Source: Oscillospiraceae bacterium (lineage in GTDB: Bacteria; Bacillota; Clostridia; Oscillospirales; Ruminococcaceae). Taken from it: a stretch of 56,619 bases of DNA. This document shows positions 26,824 to 37,641 of the stretch, piece by piece; the first letter of the stretch is position 1; each line of letters opens with the position of its first letter. The notes under the pieces were generated by a model. The model did not search any database and was not told where the DNA came from. It saw only the letters and a list, made by a program, of their open reading frames with translations. The translations under genes and the position numbers were made by a program. The DNA lies in assembly GCA_022768545.1 (NCBI GenBank), contig JALELV010000047.1:1-56619 (forward strand), given 5' to 3'.

Positions 26824-26850
26824 TTGACAGGAATCCGGGGATGTTATACT
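26824..26850 (+). promoter_or_regulatory. Possible promoter for the lipoprotein/two-component operon
   Basis: TTGACA (26824-26829) and TATACT (26845-26850) are only 15 bases apart, shorter than ideal. TATAAA at 26850-26855 is an alternative -10 with a 20-base spacer. The lipoprotein ATG is 49 bases downstream. Confidence 0.45.
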
Positions 26851-26898
26851 ATAAAGTGTAATGGTTTGCCCGAAAAAAGGGGAAAGGAGGGGAGCTTT

Positions 26899-28257
26899 AT
26901 GCGCGCTGTAAAAGTGGTTTTGATTTTTTTGGCGGCACTGATGCTCACCTCCTGCGCGGATCTGCAGCAGACGGCGGAGGACCTGATGCGCCCCCCGCAG
27001 CTGACCCGGCAGCAGGCGGAGCTGTTCGACGCTCTGAAAAACGCCCTGGGCGTCAGCACAGTCAAGCTGAAATACCCGCGGGCGGGCAGCTACCGCTCCG
27101 CCTTTGTGCTGTACGACCTGGATGGAGACGAAGGGGAAGAGGCCCTGGTATTTTACGACCCTGAGACGGAGGAGCCCTCCACCAAGATCAATATTCTGGA
27201 TCACAGTGAAGAGTCCGGCTGGGTCTCGGTATACGAAACTACCGGCGAGGGAGTGGAGATCGACCGCGTGGACTTTAAGCATCTGGTCAGCCCGGACCGG
27301 TGGGATATCCTGATCGGGTGGAGCCAGTCCGACTCGGAGGAAATGGCGCTGCAGGCCTATTCCTATGAAAACGGGGCCCTCAGTGCCATCGGCGGAAAAA
27401 ACTCCTTTTCCCAGGTGGAGATGGTGGACCTGAACGGGGATGGACTGACGGAGGTGATCCTGGCGGGGAACAGCGGTTCCGCCAAAGTGCCCAGCGTGAA
27501 GCTTCTGGGCAAGACCTCCGAGGGGTTCGGGCAGCTTTCCCGGTCCTTTTTAAACGAGGGAATCGTATCCTATTCCCGGATACAGCTTGGAGACCTGGAC
27601 CAGGGTGTCCGGGCGGTGTATGTGGACGCCTCCCTGAGCTCCGGCTCTGCTGTCACGGAGGTGCTGGCCTACTCCGGAGGCCGCCTCGACCGCCTGTACG
27701 AGGAAGGGGAGGAAAATAAGGAGCTTTTCGCCCGCTTTACCCGCCCGCTGCCCATCCCCAGCGAGGACGTGGATGGGGATCAGATCGTGGAGATCCCCTG
27801 TATGGAGGAACTGCCGGGCTATGCCGACAGTTACAGCGCGGAACGGGAAAAACAGTACCTGACCCGCTATATTAAACCACTGGACCTGCTTCGGCTGGAG
27901 CCGGAGGAGGCTCCCTCCGTCTGGACCGGGCTGGTCAGCCCGGAGAGCGGGTTCCGTTTTCGCTTCCCGGAGGCCTGGGCGGGCCGGGTGACGGTGGAAA
28001 AGGCGCAGGAAAACAGCGAGTGGCGGTTTTATGCCCTGCCGGAGCAGGAGGAGGAAAATGCCGCTTCCAAAGAACTGCTGCGTATCCGGGTATATGGGCA
28101 GGACGAGGTGCAGGATAAATTTGAGACTTACGAAAAGGTGGCAAAAAAAGGATTTCATGAATACTACGTGCTGATTCCAAAGGATGAAAGCATTCCGGAG
28201 GGGATGGCCGTTACGCTGCAGCAGTGCAGGGAACTGCTGGAGTTGACCGAACAATAG
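26899..28257 (+). CDS. Lipoprotein with FG-GAP-like repeats, upstream of a two-component system
   Basis: 452 residues. The N-terminus MRAVKVVLIFLAALMLTSC is a lipoprotein signal with lipobox LTSC (Cys19), so it is anchored outside the membrane. Segments LYDLDGDEGEEALVFYDP and MVDLNGDGLTEVILAG have the Asp-rich loop of FG-GAP/VCBS beta-propeller repeats. GGAAAGGAGGGGAGC precedes the ATG at 26899. The response regulator gene starts 14 bases after its stop, suggesting one operon and perhaps a sensory or cell-envelope role. Confidence 0.8.
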   Translation: MRAVKVVLIFLAALMLTSCADLQQTAEDLMRPPQLTRQQAELFDALKNALGVSTVKLKYPRAGSYRSAFVLYDLDGDEGEEALVFYDPETEEPSTKINILDHSEESGWVSVYETTGEGVEIDRVDFKHLVSPDRWDILIGWSQSDSEEMALQAYSYENGALSAIGGKNSFSQVEMVDLNGDGLTEVILAGNSGSAKVPSVKLLGKTSEGFGQLSRSFLNEGIVSYSRIQLGDLDQGVRAVYVDASLSSGSAVTEVLAYSGGRLDRLYEEGEENKELFARFTRPLPIPSEDVDGDQIVEIPCMEELPGYADSYSAEREKQYLTRYIKPLDLLRLEPEEAPSVWTGLVSPESGFRFRFPEAWAGRVTVEKAQENSEWRFYALPEQEEENAASKELLRIRVYGQDEVQDKFETYEKVAKKGFHEYYVLIPKDESIPEGMAVTLQQCRELLELTEQ

Positions 28258-28271
28258 GGGAGGCGAAAACC

Positions 28272-28967
28272 ATGAAAAAAATATTGGTCGTGGAGGACGA
28301 GGACGTCATCCGGGATTTTGTAGTCATCAACCTGAAAAGGGCGGGATATGACGTGACCGATGTGCCAAACGGAGAAGAGGCCCTGCGGGTGTTTGAGGAA
28401 CAGCAGGGGAACTTTGACGTGGCCCTTTTGGACATCATGATGCCCGGTATCGACGGGTTCCAGGTGTGCGAGAAGCTGAGGGCCCAAAACAGCGCCATCG
28501 GCATCATCATGCTCTCCGCCAAGACCCAGGAGATGGACAAGGTGCGCGGCCTGATGCTGGGGGCCGACGACTATGTGACCAAGCCCTTTAGCCCCTCGGA
28601 GCTGGTGGCCCGGGTGGATGCGATCCATCGCCGGGTCTCCATGGCCACCAAGGCGGTCCAGCCCTCGGACGAGGTGGTGTCCGGGCCCTTTGTGCTCAAC
28701 CTGAAGAGCCGGACGCTGAAAAAGGGCGGCGAATCCATTGACCTGACTCAGGTGGAGTTCCAGCTGATGGAGGTTTTTATGAAGAACCCCAATGTGGCGC
28801 TGGAACGCACCGAGATCCTCAAAAAAGTGTGGGGAGAAAACTATTTCGGCGACGTCAAGATCGTGGATGTAAACATCCGGAGGCTGCGGATGAAGATCGA
28901 GAAAGAACCCTCCAGCCCGGAGTATCTGCTGACGGTGTGGGGCTTTGGGTATAAATGGATCGAATGA
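28272..28967 (+). CDS. OmpR/PhoB family response regulator
   Basis: 231 residues. Receiver domain at 1-115 with acidic pocket VVEDED and phosphoacceptor Asp54 in ALLDIMMPG, the conserved Lys in VTKPFSP, and a winged-helix DNA-binding domain (about 130-229, ending TVWGFGYKWIE). It is paired with the sensor kinase encoded 56 bases downstream. Start follows GGGGAGGCG. Confidence 0.95.
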   Translation: MKKILVVEDEDVIRDFVVINLKRAGYDVTDVPNGEEALRVFEEQQGNFDVALLDIMMPGIDGFQVCEKLRAQNSAIGIIMLSAKTQEMDKVRGLMLGADDYVTKPFSPSELVARVDAIHRRVSMATKAVQPSDEVVSGPFVLNLKSRTLKKGGESIDLTQVEFQLMEVFMKNPNVALERTEILKKVWGENYFGDVKIVDVNIRRLRMKIEKEPSSPEYLLTVWGFGYKWIE

Positions 28968-29023
28968 CCCGGAGAGCTGCTGCAGGAAAAGCGGCGCCCG
29001 GGCCTGAGGGGAGGTAATGCGGC

Positions 29024-30496
29024 TTGGCCATGAGGAGGATCACCCGGAGATGGCTGTTTAACAGCTTCGGGGTCATTTTGCTGATTCTGATCGCCTTTGA
29101 GGTGGTCTTTTCCTTTGGCATCCGCAGTTATTATTACAGCAGCGTCCGCCAGACCATGAACGCCCGGGCGGACTACGTGGAAAGCCTGCTCAAAAAGTAT
29201 TCCCAGGACGCCTCGGCGGATTACCGTTCCGAGGTGCGCGGCGCCGTGGAGAATTTTTCCGACAAGAACCGCATGGAGCTGATGGCGCTCGATTCCAAAG
29301 GCGGCGTGGTCATCACCTCCAGCGGCTTTGAAATGACGGAAGCGCTCTACATGCCGGATTTTGACGAGGCCATGGAGCTGGGAACAGGGTATTACCAGGG
29401 GACCATCAACGGCGAAAACGTCATGGCGGTGACCCGGCTTTCCCAGATCCCCGACGACGAGTTTTTTGCCATCCGCTTTGTAGTGTCGCTTACCGAGGTG
29501 GATCAGCAGATCGTGGCGCTCATCATTTTGATCACTCTGATCGGGGTTGCGATCATCTTTTTTGTGGTCATGTCCAGCTCTTATTTTATCAATTCCATTG
29601 TAGTGCCACTGGGCGAGGTGGGGCAGACGGCCGGCAAGATCGCCCGTGGGAATTTCGATGTTCGGCTGGAGAAAAAAAACGACGATGAGATCGGCGACCT
29701 CTGCGATGTGATCAATCACATGGCTGGGGAGCTCTCCGCCACAGAGAAGCTGAAGAACGATTTTATCTCATCTGTCTCCCATGAGCTGCGTACCCCTCTC
29801 ACCGCCATCAAGGGTTGGGCGGAGACTCTTTCCGCCTGCGGCCCCGGCGACGGGGAAACCCTGGAAAAGGGGATGGGGGTCATCATTAAGGAGACTGAGC
29901 GGCTCTCTTCCATGGTGGAGGAGCTGCTGGATTTCAGCCGTATGCAGAGCGGACGCCTGCAGCTTACCATGGATAAGCTCGACCTGCTGGCGGAGCTGGG
30001 GGACGCGGTGCTGATGTTTACCGAGCGGGCCCGCCGGGAGAGTGTGGATATCCTTTACGAGGAACCGGAGGACTTTATCCCGGTGATCGGGGATAAAAAC
30101 CGCCTGCGGCAGGTGTTTATCAATATTTTGGACAACGCGCTCAAATACTCCCATGTCCAGGGAACCATCACGGTGAAGGCTCTGCGCCGGGAGGACAGGG
30201 CGGTCATCACCATTGCGGATACCGGGGACGGCATCCGGCCCGAGGACCTGCCCCAGATCAAGACCAAATTTTACAAAGGCAACACCACCCGGAGAGGCTC
30301 CGGGATCGGCCTTGCGGTGGCGGAGGAGATCTGCACCATGCACGGCGGAAAGCTGGATATCGACAGCGTTTACGGTGAGGGCACCACAGTGACCATCGAG
30401 ATCCCTGTGGCGACCAAAAAACTGGAAGAGACGATGCTCAAAAAGAATTTGCCGGAGGGAGCTCCGGCCGGGAAAGAGGAACAGATTCATGAGTGA
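29024..30496 (+). CDS. Sensor histidine kinase
   Basis: 490 residues. A membrane segment at about 15-38, an extracytoplasmic sensor region of about 130 residues, a second segment near 165-190, HAMP (about 192-245), HisKA with His253 in SSVSHELRTPLTAIKG, and an ATPase domain with NALKYS (N box), DTGDGI and GSGIGLAVA. It is the partner of the upstream regulator. TTG at 29024 is spaced well from GGGGAGG; ATG at 29030 is an alternative. Its end overlaps the DUF1385 start by eight bases. Confidence 0.93.
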   Translation: MAMRRITRRWLFNSFGVILLILIAFEVVFSFGIRSYYYSSVRQTMNARADYVESLLKKYSQDASADYRSEVRGAVENFSDKNRMELMALDSKGGVVITSSGFEMTEALYMPDFDEAMELGTGYYQGTINGENVMAVTRLSQIPDDEFFAIRFVVSLTEVDQQIVALIILITLIGVAIIFFVVMSSSYFINSIVVPLGEVGQTAGKIARGNFDVRLEKKNDDEIGDLCDVINHMAGELSATEKLKNDFISSVSHELRTPLTAIKGWAETLSACGPGDGETLEKGMGVIIKETERLSSMVEELLDFSRMQSGRLQLTMDKLDLLAELGDAVLMFTERARRESVDILYEEPEDFIPVIGDKNRLRQVFINILDNALKYSHVQGTITVKALRREDRAVITIADTGDGIRPEDLPQIKTKFYKGNTTRRGSGIGLAVAEEICTMHGGKLDIDSVYGEGTTVTIEIPVATKKLEETMLKKNLPEGAPAGKEEQIHE

Positions 30497-31415
30497 AGCA
30501 CAGAAAAAAACCTCCATCGGCGGCCAGGCGGTCATCGAGGGAGTAATGATGCGGGGGCCGGGGCGTTCGGCTTTGGCCGTGCGCCTGCCGGATGGCCGGA
30601 TCGACGTGGAGACCTGGGAGAACAAAAACGGCAGGGCCTGGTATAAAAAAACGCCGTTTATCCGCGGCATTTTTAATCTCATCGATTCCCTGCGGGAGGG
30701 GTACCGCTGCCTGATGAAGTCGGCGGAAAAATCCGGCATGGAGGAGGAAGAGCCCAGCCGCTTTGACCGCTGGCTGGAAAAGACCTTTGGCGACAAGCTG
30801 ATGAAGGTGCTTTCCGGCGTCTCGATGGTGCTTGGCGTAGTGCTGGCCCTGGGGCTCTTTATCATTGCGCCCACCTATGCGGTAAAGGGGTTGAGCCTGC
30901 TCGTCCCCCTGGGAGGATGGGCCACGGTGATCGAGGGCGTCCTCAAGATAGCCATTTTCATCGCCTATATGGCGCTGGTCTCCCGTATGCCGGATATCCG
31001 GCGGGTGTTTGAGTACCATGGGGCGGAGCACAAGACCATCGCCTGCTATGAAGCGGGGCTGGAGCTCACCCCGGAAAACGCCGCCCGACAGACCCGTTTT
31101 CACCCCCGCTGCGGTACCAGCTTTATCTTTTTGGTGCTGATCATCAGCATCCTGGTCAATTCTTTTTTAAGCTGGGAAAACGTGCTGCTCCGGGTGGTGT
31201 GCAAGGTGCTGCTGCTGCCCGTGGTCATGGGCATCACCTACGAGATCATTAAGCTGGCGGGGCGCTACACCAACGTATGCACCCGCGCCCTGTCCGCCCC
31301 GGGGCTGTGGCTTCAGCGCCTGACCACCCGGGAGCCGGACTTTGCCCAGCTGGAGGTCGCCATCGCTTCGGTAAAGCCGGTGCTGCCCCGGGAGGATGAG
31401 GACGACCGCTGGTAA
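30489..31415 (+). CDS. DUF1385 membrane protein (YqhQ-like)
   Basis: 308 residues, with the family start SIGGQAVIEGVMMRGP and the diagnostic EYHGAEHKTIACYE and FHPRCGTSF. It has about four membrane segments. The function is unknown, but the family sits next to prmC in many Clostridia, as here. It overlaps the kinase gene and is followed by prmC 15 bases later. Confidence 0.92.
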   Translation: MSEAQKKTSIGGQAVIEGVMMRGPGRSALAVRLPDGRIDVETWENKNGRAWYKKTPFIRGIFNLIDSLREGYRCLMKSAEKSGMEEEEPSRFDRWLEKTFGDKLMKVLSGVSMVLGVVLALGLFIIAPTYAVKGLSLLVPLGGWATVIEGVLKIAIFIAYMALVSRMPDIRRVFEYHGAEHKTIACYEAGLELTPENAARQTRFHPRCGTSFIFLVLIISILVNSFLSWENVLLRVVCKVLLLPVVMGITYEIIKLAGRYTNVCTRALSAPGLWLQRLTTREPDFAQLEVAIASVKPVLPREDEDDRW

Positions 31416-31430
31416 ACACCGGGAGGACAT

Positions 31431-32309
31431 ATGCGCGCACAGGAGCTGTTTCAAAACTGCATTGCCTTTTGTGAAAACCGGGGGGTCTCGATCCCCCGGT
31501 TTGAGCTTTATCTGCTTCTGGAGGAGTTTACGGGTGTCTCCCGGGCGAGGCTCCCCCTGGAGCGGGAAAAAGAGATCTCCCAAACAGCGGAAAAGCGGCT
31601 GATGGCCGCGCTGGAGGGCCGCTGCAGCGGAGAGCCGCTGCAGTACCTGCTGGGCAGGTGGGAGTTTTACGGCCGGGAATTTCGGGTGGGGCCAGGGGTG
31701 CTCATCCCCCGGGCGGACACCGAAACTTTGGTGGAGCACGCGCTTTTTTATCTTCAGGGCCTGTCTGCCCCAAAGATAGCGGATCTCTGCGCCGGCTCCG
31801 GCTGTGTCGGCGTCACCCTGGGGCTGGAGCGGCCGGACGCGGAGGTGTGCCTGGCGGAGCTTTCGGAGCAGGCGTTTTTCTACCTGCGGGAAAACATCCG
31901 CGGGTTAAAGGCGGAAAACTGCACCGCCGTGCGGGAGGACGTGCTGAGCCCCGCGCGTCTGCCGGAGGGGCTCGACCTCATCGTCTCCAACCCGCCGTAT
32001 ATCCCGGATGGGGAGCTGGGGAGCCTGCAGCGGGAGGTACGGCGGGAGCCTGCCATGGCCCTCTCCGGCGGAGGGGACGGCCTGCGGTTTTACCGGGGTA
32101 TCCCGTCCCTCTGGCGGGCGGCTCTGCGCCCCGGCGGGATGCTGGCTTTCGAGATCGGATGCGGGCAGGAGCAGGAGGTAAAAGAGCTGCTGCTGCAGAG
32201 CGGGTACGAAGAGGTCCGCTTCCGGCAGGACCTGAGCGGCATTATCCGGGTGGTCTCCGGCATCAAAAAGAAAGAAAACGGGGAGGAGAGAAAAAATGCA
32301 GAGATATGA
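31431..32309 (+). CDS. prmC: Release factor glutamine methyltransferase
   Basis: Methylates the glutamine of the GGQ motif in peptide-chain release factors using SAM. 292 residues, with the helical N-terminal domain, the LLGRWEFYGREFRVGPGVLIPRADTE signature, the SAM site ADLCAGSGCVGVTLG and the substrate motif SNPPYIPDGEL. GGGAGGACAT precedes the ATG. prfA, a frequent neighbour elsewhere, is not here. It overlaps the next gene by 14 bases. Confidence 0.94.
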   Translation: MRAQELFQNCIAFCENRGVSIPRFELYLLLEEFTGVSRARLPLEREKEISQTAEKRLMAALEGRCSGEPLQYLLGRWEFYGREFRVGPGVLIPRADTETLVEHALFYLQGLSAPKIADLCAGSGCVGVTLGLERPDAEVCLAELSEQAFFYLRENIRGLKAENCTAVREDVLSPARLPEGLDLIVSNPPYIPDGELGSLQREVRREPAMALSGGGDGLRFYRGIPSLWRAALRPGGMLAFEIGCGQEQEVKELLLQSGYEEVRFRQDLSGIIRVVSGIKKKENGEERKNAEI

Positions 32310-32994
32310 TGTCCTGCTGCTTGACGCGGACGGAACCCTGCTTGACTTTCACGCCGCCGAAAAGGCGGCCATGGGGCGCTGTTTTATCAGCCTGGGTCTG
32401 CCCTTTGACGACACGATCCACCGCCGTTACAGCGCCATCAACCAGAGCCTGTGGCAGCAGTTTGAGCGGGGGGAGATCTCCAAGGCGGAGATCGGGGAAA
32501 ACCGCTTCCAGCGGGTTTTAGACGAGTTTTCCATCCCCTTTGACGGCAAGCGGGTGGAACAGGCCTACCGGGAGGCCCTGGGCGAAGAAGCCCAGCTTGT
32601 CCCGGGGGCGCTGGAGCTCTGCCGGACGCTTGCGGAGCGCTGTCGGCTCTACATCGTCACCAACGGCGTTTCCAAAACCCAGTACCGGCGCATCGCCCTC
32701 TCCGGCCTGAAAGGGTATTTTGAGGAGGTCTTTGTCTCGGAGGACGCGGGGGCCCAGAAGCCCCAGCGGGAATATTTTGACTATGTGTTTGCCCGGATCC
32801 CGGGTTTCTGCCGGGAGCGGGCCCTGCTGGTGGGAGATTCTCTTACCAGCGATATCCAGGGCGGCGTCAACGCGGGGCTGGACACCTGCTGGTACCGGCC
32901 CGCTGGGACGAAAAACCTCTCCGGCCTGCGCCCCACCTGGGAGATCGATACCCTCTCCGGCCTGGCGCCGCTGGTGCTGGGGGAGCGGCGCTGA
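32296..32994 (+). CDS. YjjG-like HAD hydrolase (pyrimidine nucleotidase type)
   Basis: 232 residues. The start LLLDADGTLLDFHAAE with ADGTLLDF is characteristic of the YjjG subfamily of noncanonical nucleotidases, followed by IVTNGVSKTQYRRI, EDAGAQKPQREYFD and LLVGDSLTSDIQGG. The proposed activity, dephosphorylation of damaged pyrimidine nucleotides, is inferred from family. Translation is coupled to prmC. Confidence 0.88.
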   Translation: MQRYDVLLLDADGTLLDFHAAEKAAMGRCFISLGLPFDDTIHRRYSAINQSLWQQFERGEISKAEIGENRFQRVLDEFSIPFDGKRVEQAYREALGEEAQLVPGALELCRTLAERCRLYIVTNGVSKTQYRRIALSGLKGYFEEVFVSEDAGAQKPQREYFDYVFARIPGFCRERALLVGDSLTSDIQGGVNAGLDTCWYRPAGTKNLSGLRPTWEIDTLSGLAPLVLGERR

Positions 32995-32998
32995 AAAG

Positions 32999-33039
32999 GC
33001 GCCCGGGTAAAGGCGCGGGGAGGGCCCGCGGGCGTTTTT
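32999..33039 (+). terminator. Probable terminator after the HAD gene
   Basis: A GC-rich inverted repeat around CGCCCGGG/CCCGCGGGCG followed by a T run at 33035-33039. The stem has a bulge. Confidence 0.5.
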
Positions 33040-33100
33040 GCAGGAGCATTTTTCAAAACAGTTTTTTACAGGGTATCTGGTTAAAACGGTTTGAAACAGG

Positions 33101-33135
33101 AGGGCGGCCAGCTTTTTGGGCTGGCCGCCCTTTTA
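33101..33135 (+). terminator. Strong terminator
   Basis: A 12-bp stem AGGGCGGCCAGC/GCTGGCCGCCCT with a seven-base loop and a TTTT tail. It also gives an A run for the reverse strand, where the GH5-like gene ends 25 bases away. Confidence 0.85.
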
Positions 33136-33159
33136 AAAAAGCGCGGAGGCTGACCATAG

Positions 33160-34306
33160 TTACGGGCTTTCTTCCCGGTAGATGGCGTAAAAGACGGGGA
33201 GCATTTCTTCGATCCATTCATTGGTCTCCCGGTCATAGAATTTGGTGTCTGAGTTGACCGCGAAGGGGATGCCGGCCCCGGTGAGGGAATCGGTCATGAA
33301 TTTGGCGAATGCGGCCTGTTCCGCGATGGTGTAGTCGTTCCCATCGTTGTAATTGCCCGGCATCCAGGCGCCTACCCAGGTGGGGATGCCCGTTTCTTTC
33401 TGCCACTGCAGGGCCAGAGATATTTTTTCGCGGATCTTATCTTTTTCCTCCTCCGTCCCGGTGGTCCAAAGCTTGCGCTTATTTGTCCTGGAGGGGCCTG
33501 CCGCGTAAAAATGCCACTCCGCCATCAGATAGCCGTTGTGTCCTGTGGGCACTTTCAGCTCGGAGAGGCAGGCCGCGTCCGACCGCAGCCGGGGCGATAT
33601 CATGATGATCCGCTCCGGATTGGTCCTGCGGATCTCGGTGACCAGACGCTCGTAGATCTCATTGAGCTTTTCCGGCTGCTTGTTGAGCGCGTCGGTGGCC
33701 TCGATCAGAAGGTCAAAGGAGAGCAGGGGAGATTTATCCCTGTACCGCTCGGCCACGGCCCCCCACCACGCGGCCGCCTGGTCGATGTTCTCCTGGGTAG
33801 GGGAGTTTTTAAACTCATCCGCCTGATAGGCGATGACCGGGATGAGCTGATGCGCAAGACAGTCGTCAATCTGGGCATCCAGGTACCGGAACAGGGCTTC
33901 GTCTGCCGGGTCTTTGATCCGGATACGGACGTGGGAGACCCCCATGTCTTTAAAATCGGTTACACACTGTTCACGATAGGCCTCTTTCCCCTTGGCGGTT
34001 TTGGACCAGTCGACATCCATCCCCTTCCCCAAAAGCTTTTGGTAGTCGGAAGGGGAGATGGGGCCCTCCGCAGGGGTACTGTCTGTCCCGGAGGGGGCGC
34101 TGCCGGAAGGATCCTCGCTGGAAGCGGGGACAGAGGGGGGAGGTTCCCTGGGGTTCGGGGAGGGAGGAAGGCTCCCTTTCCGGGGCGCCGCCCTGGGAGG
34201 GGGCGCTGAAGGGCTGGCTCTCCTTCGGTGTTTCGGGGGATGTGCACCCCGCAAGAAGGAGCAGAAGGGCGCAGGCCCCTAAAAGGGCGTATTTTAAAAC
34301 CCGCAT
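33160..34306 (-). pseudogene. GH5-like lipoprotein with a frameshift in the linker
   Basis: The first frame (from ATG 34306, AGGAGAAAC site) encodes the lipoprotein signal RVLKYALLGACALLLLLAGC and a Ser/Pro linker. The catalytic part lies in another frame, to 33160. The switch can be explained by one surplus base in the six-G tract at 34135-34140. The second part begins ISPSDYQKLLGKGMDVDW and resembles a GH5-type barrel: SFDLLIEATDALN in place of the acid/base segment and AEWHFYAAGP. Where the nucleophile Glu is expected the sequence is TWVGAWMPGN, so activity is doubtful. A phase-variable tract is possible, as is error. Confidence 0.75.
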
Positions 34307-34374
34307 GATGTTTCTCCTGACTGTTTGGAATGGAATGATAAGATACGGAAAATAAAGCGGCGTTCAGGGAACCC

Positions 34375-35040
34375 TTACCCCGCGGCCGGGTCCCTGGTTT
34401 CCAAAGTGTCGATGCGCCAGCCGTCCGGCGTGTTTTTCAAAGTGACGGCGCCGTCATATTTCCCGTCGTAGTAATCCATGCATTCCATGGACACGACAAG
34501 GAAGTCACCTTCCTGAGAGGATATTTCAGCGGTGGCGATGTTCCATATCCAGCCGCCTCCGCCGCCCTGGGCCAGATCCATCCAAAGCTCTCCGCCCTGT
34601 TCTCGGTAACGGATATAGGGGCCCTCCAGGGCGTACTGATAAAAATTCTCCTGGGCGTACTCTTTGGTATAGACCGACTCGGTATATTCGGTCAGGTCCT
34701 GGACAGAGTGAAAACGGTCATCCGTGACCGGTACAAACTGCTGCCCGTTTTCATCCGGGGCGGGCAGGTCGGCCTCCGCGTCAGTCTGCAGGCCTCCGCC
34801 GCTGTAAATGCCGTGGATCTCATCGCTTTTGGGCATCAGGTCCTCCAGCAGGGTTTTGAGCTCTTCTGCGCTCATTTTTTGACCGGGCACGGCGGAGGGG
34901 CTGACGGAAGAGCTCCCGGCAGAAGACACGGAGGAGCTTTCCGGGGCGGGGGGAGAGGACTGCCCTTCAAAGGCGGACTGACAGCCGGAAAGCCCGGAGA
35001 CAAGCAAAAGGGCCAGAAGTATGGTGAAAATGTTTTTCAT
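34375..35040 (-). CDS. Lipoprotein, IseA/DL-endopeptidase-inhibitor-like
   Basis: 221 residues. Signal MKNIFTILLALLLVSGLSGC with lipobox LSGC, then a Ser-rich linker and a C-terminal domain with FVPVTDDRFHSVQDLTEYTESVYTKEYAQENFY that resembles IseA proteins, which bind and inhibit cell-wall DL-endopeptidases. The assignment rests on this pattern only. Start at 35040 is preferred to a longer form because the site GGAAAGAGGAGCC precedes it and it opens the signal peptide. Confidence 0.6.
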   Translation of the reverse strand: MKNIFTILLALLLVSGLSGCQSAFEGQSSPPAPESSSVSSAGSSSVSPSAVPGQKMSAEELKTLLEDLMPKSDEIHGIYSGGGLQTDAEADLPAPDENGQQFVPVTDDRFHSVQDLTEYTESVYTKEYAQENFYQYALEGPYIRYREQGGELWMDLAQGGGGGWIWNIATAEISSQEGDFLVVSMECMDYYDGKYDGAVTLKNTPDGWRIDTLETRDPAAG

Positions 35041-35175
35041 TTTGGGGCTCCTTTCTTCCTTCAGATCCTGCTTCAGGACCATTTGACACAGAGCGCATTT
35101 AAGGAACACAGGCACCTTTTATAAAACACAGGAGGGAGGCCCGCCGTTACAAAAAAGGAGGGGGAAGCCCCTGCT

Positions 35176-35210
35176 AAAAATTCCGGCCCGGCGGAAACCC
35201 GCCGGGCCGG
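35176..35210 (-). terminator. Terminator of the trpS unit
   Basis: Perfect 12-bp stem CCGGCCCGGCGG/CCGCCGGGCCGG with a four-base loop, followed on the reverse strand by a T-rich tail (A run at 35176-35180). It lies directly after the trpS end. Confidence 0.88.
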
Positions 35211-35216
35211 AGTGCT

Positions 35217-37449
<2,233 letters not shown>

Positions 37450-37593
37450 GGCGGATACTCCTCTCAGGATCTGAAATAGCGCGGGAGCGCATCAAAACTA
37501 CCCCTTATTGTATCACAGCGGCTTGGGAATGAAAAGGAAAAACCGTAAATTTGTTCCGAAATAAAGCCGGGGAGCGGCCGAAACGACGCACAA

Positions 37594-37632
37594 AAACCCC
37601 CTGCGCGGCCCGCAGGACCGCGCAGGGGGTTT
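37594..37632 (-). terminator. Terminator of gltX
   Basis: 15-bp stem AAACCCCCTGCGCGG/CCGCGCAGGGGGTTT around a nine-base loop, ending ten bases before the gltX stop on the reverse strand, with a T-rich tail on that strand. Confidence 0.85.
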
Positions 37633-37641
37633 AAAACAGTG

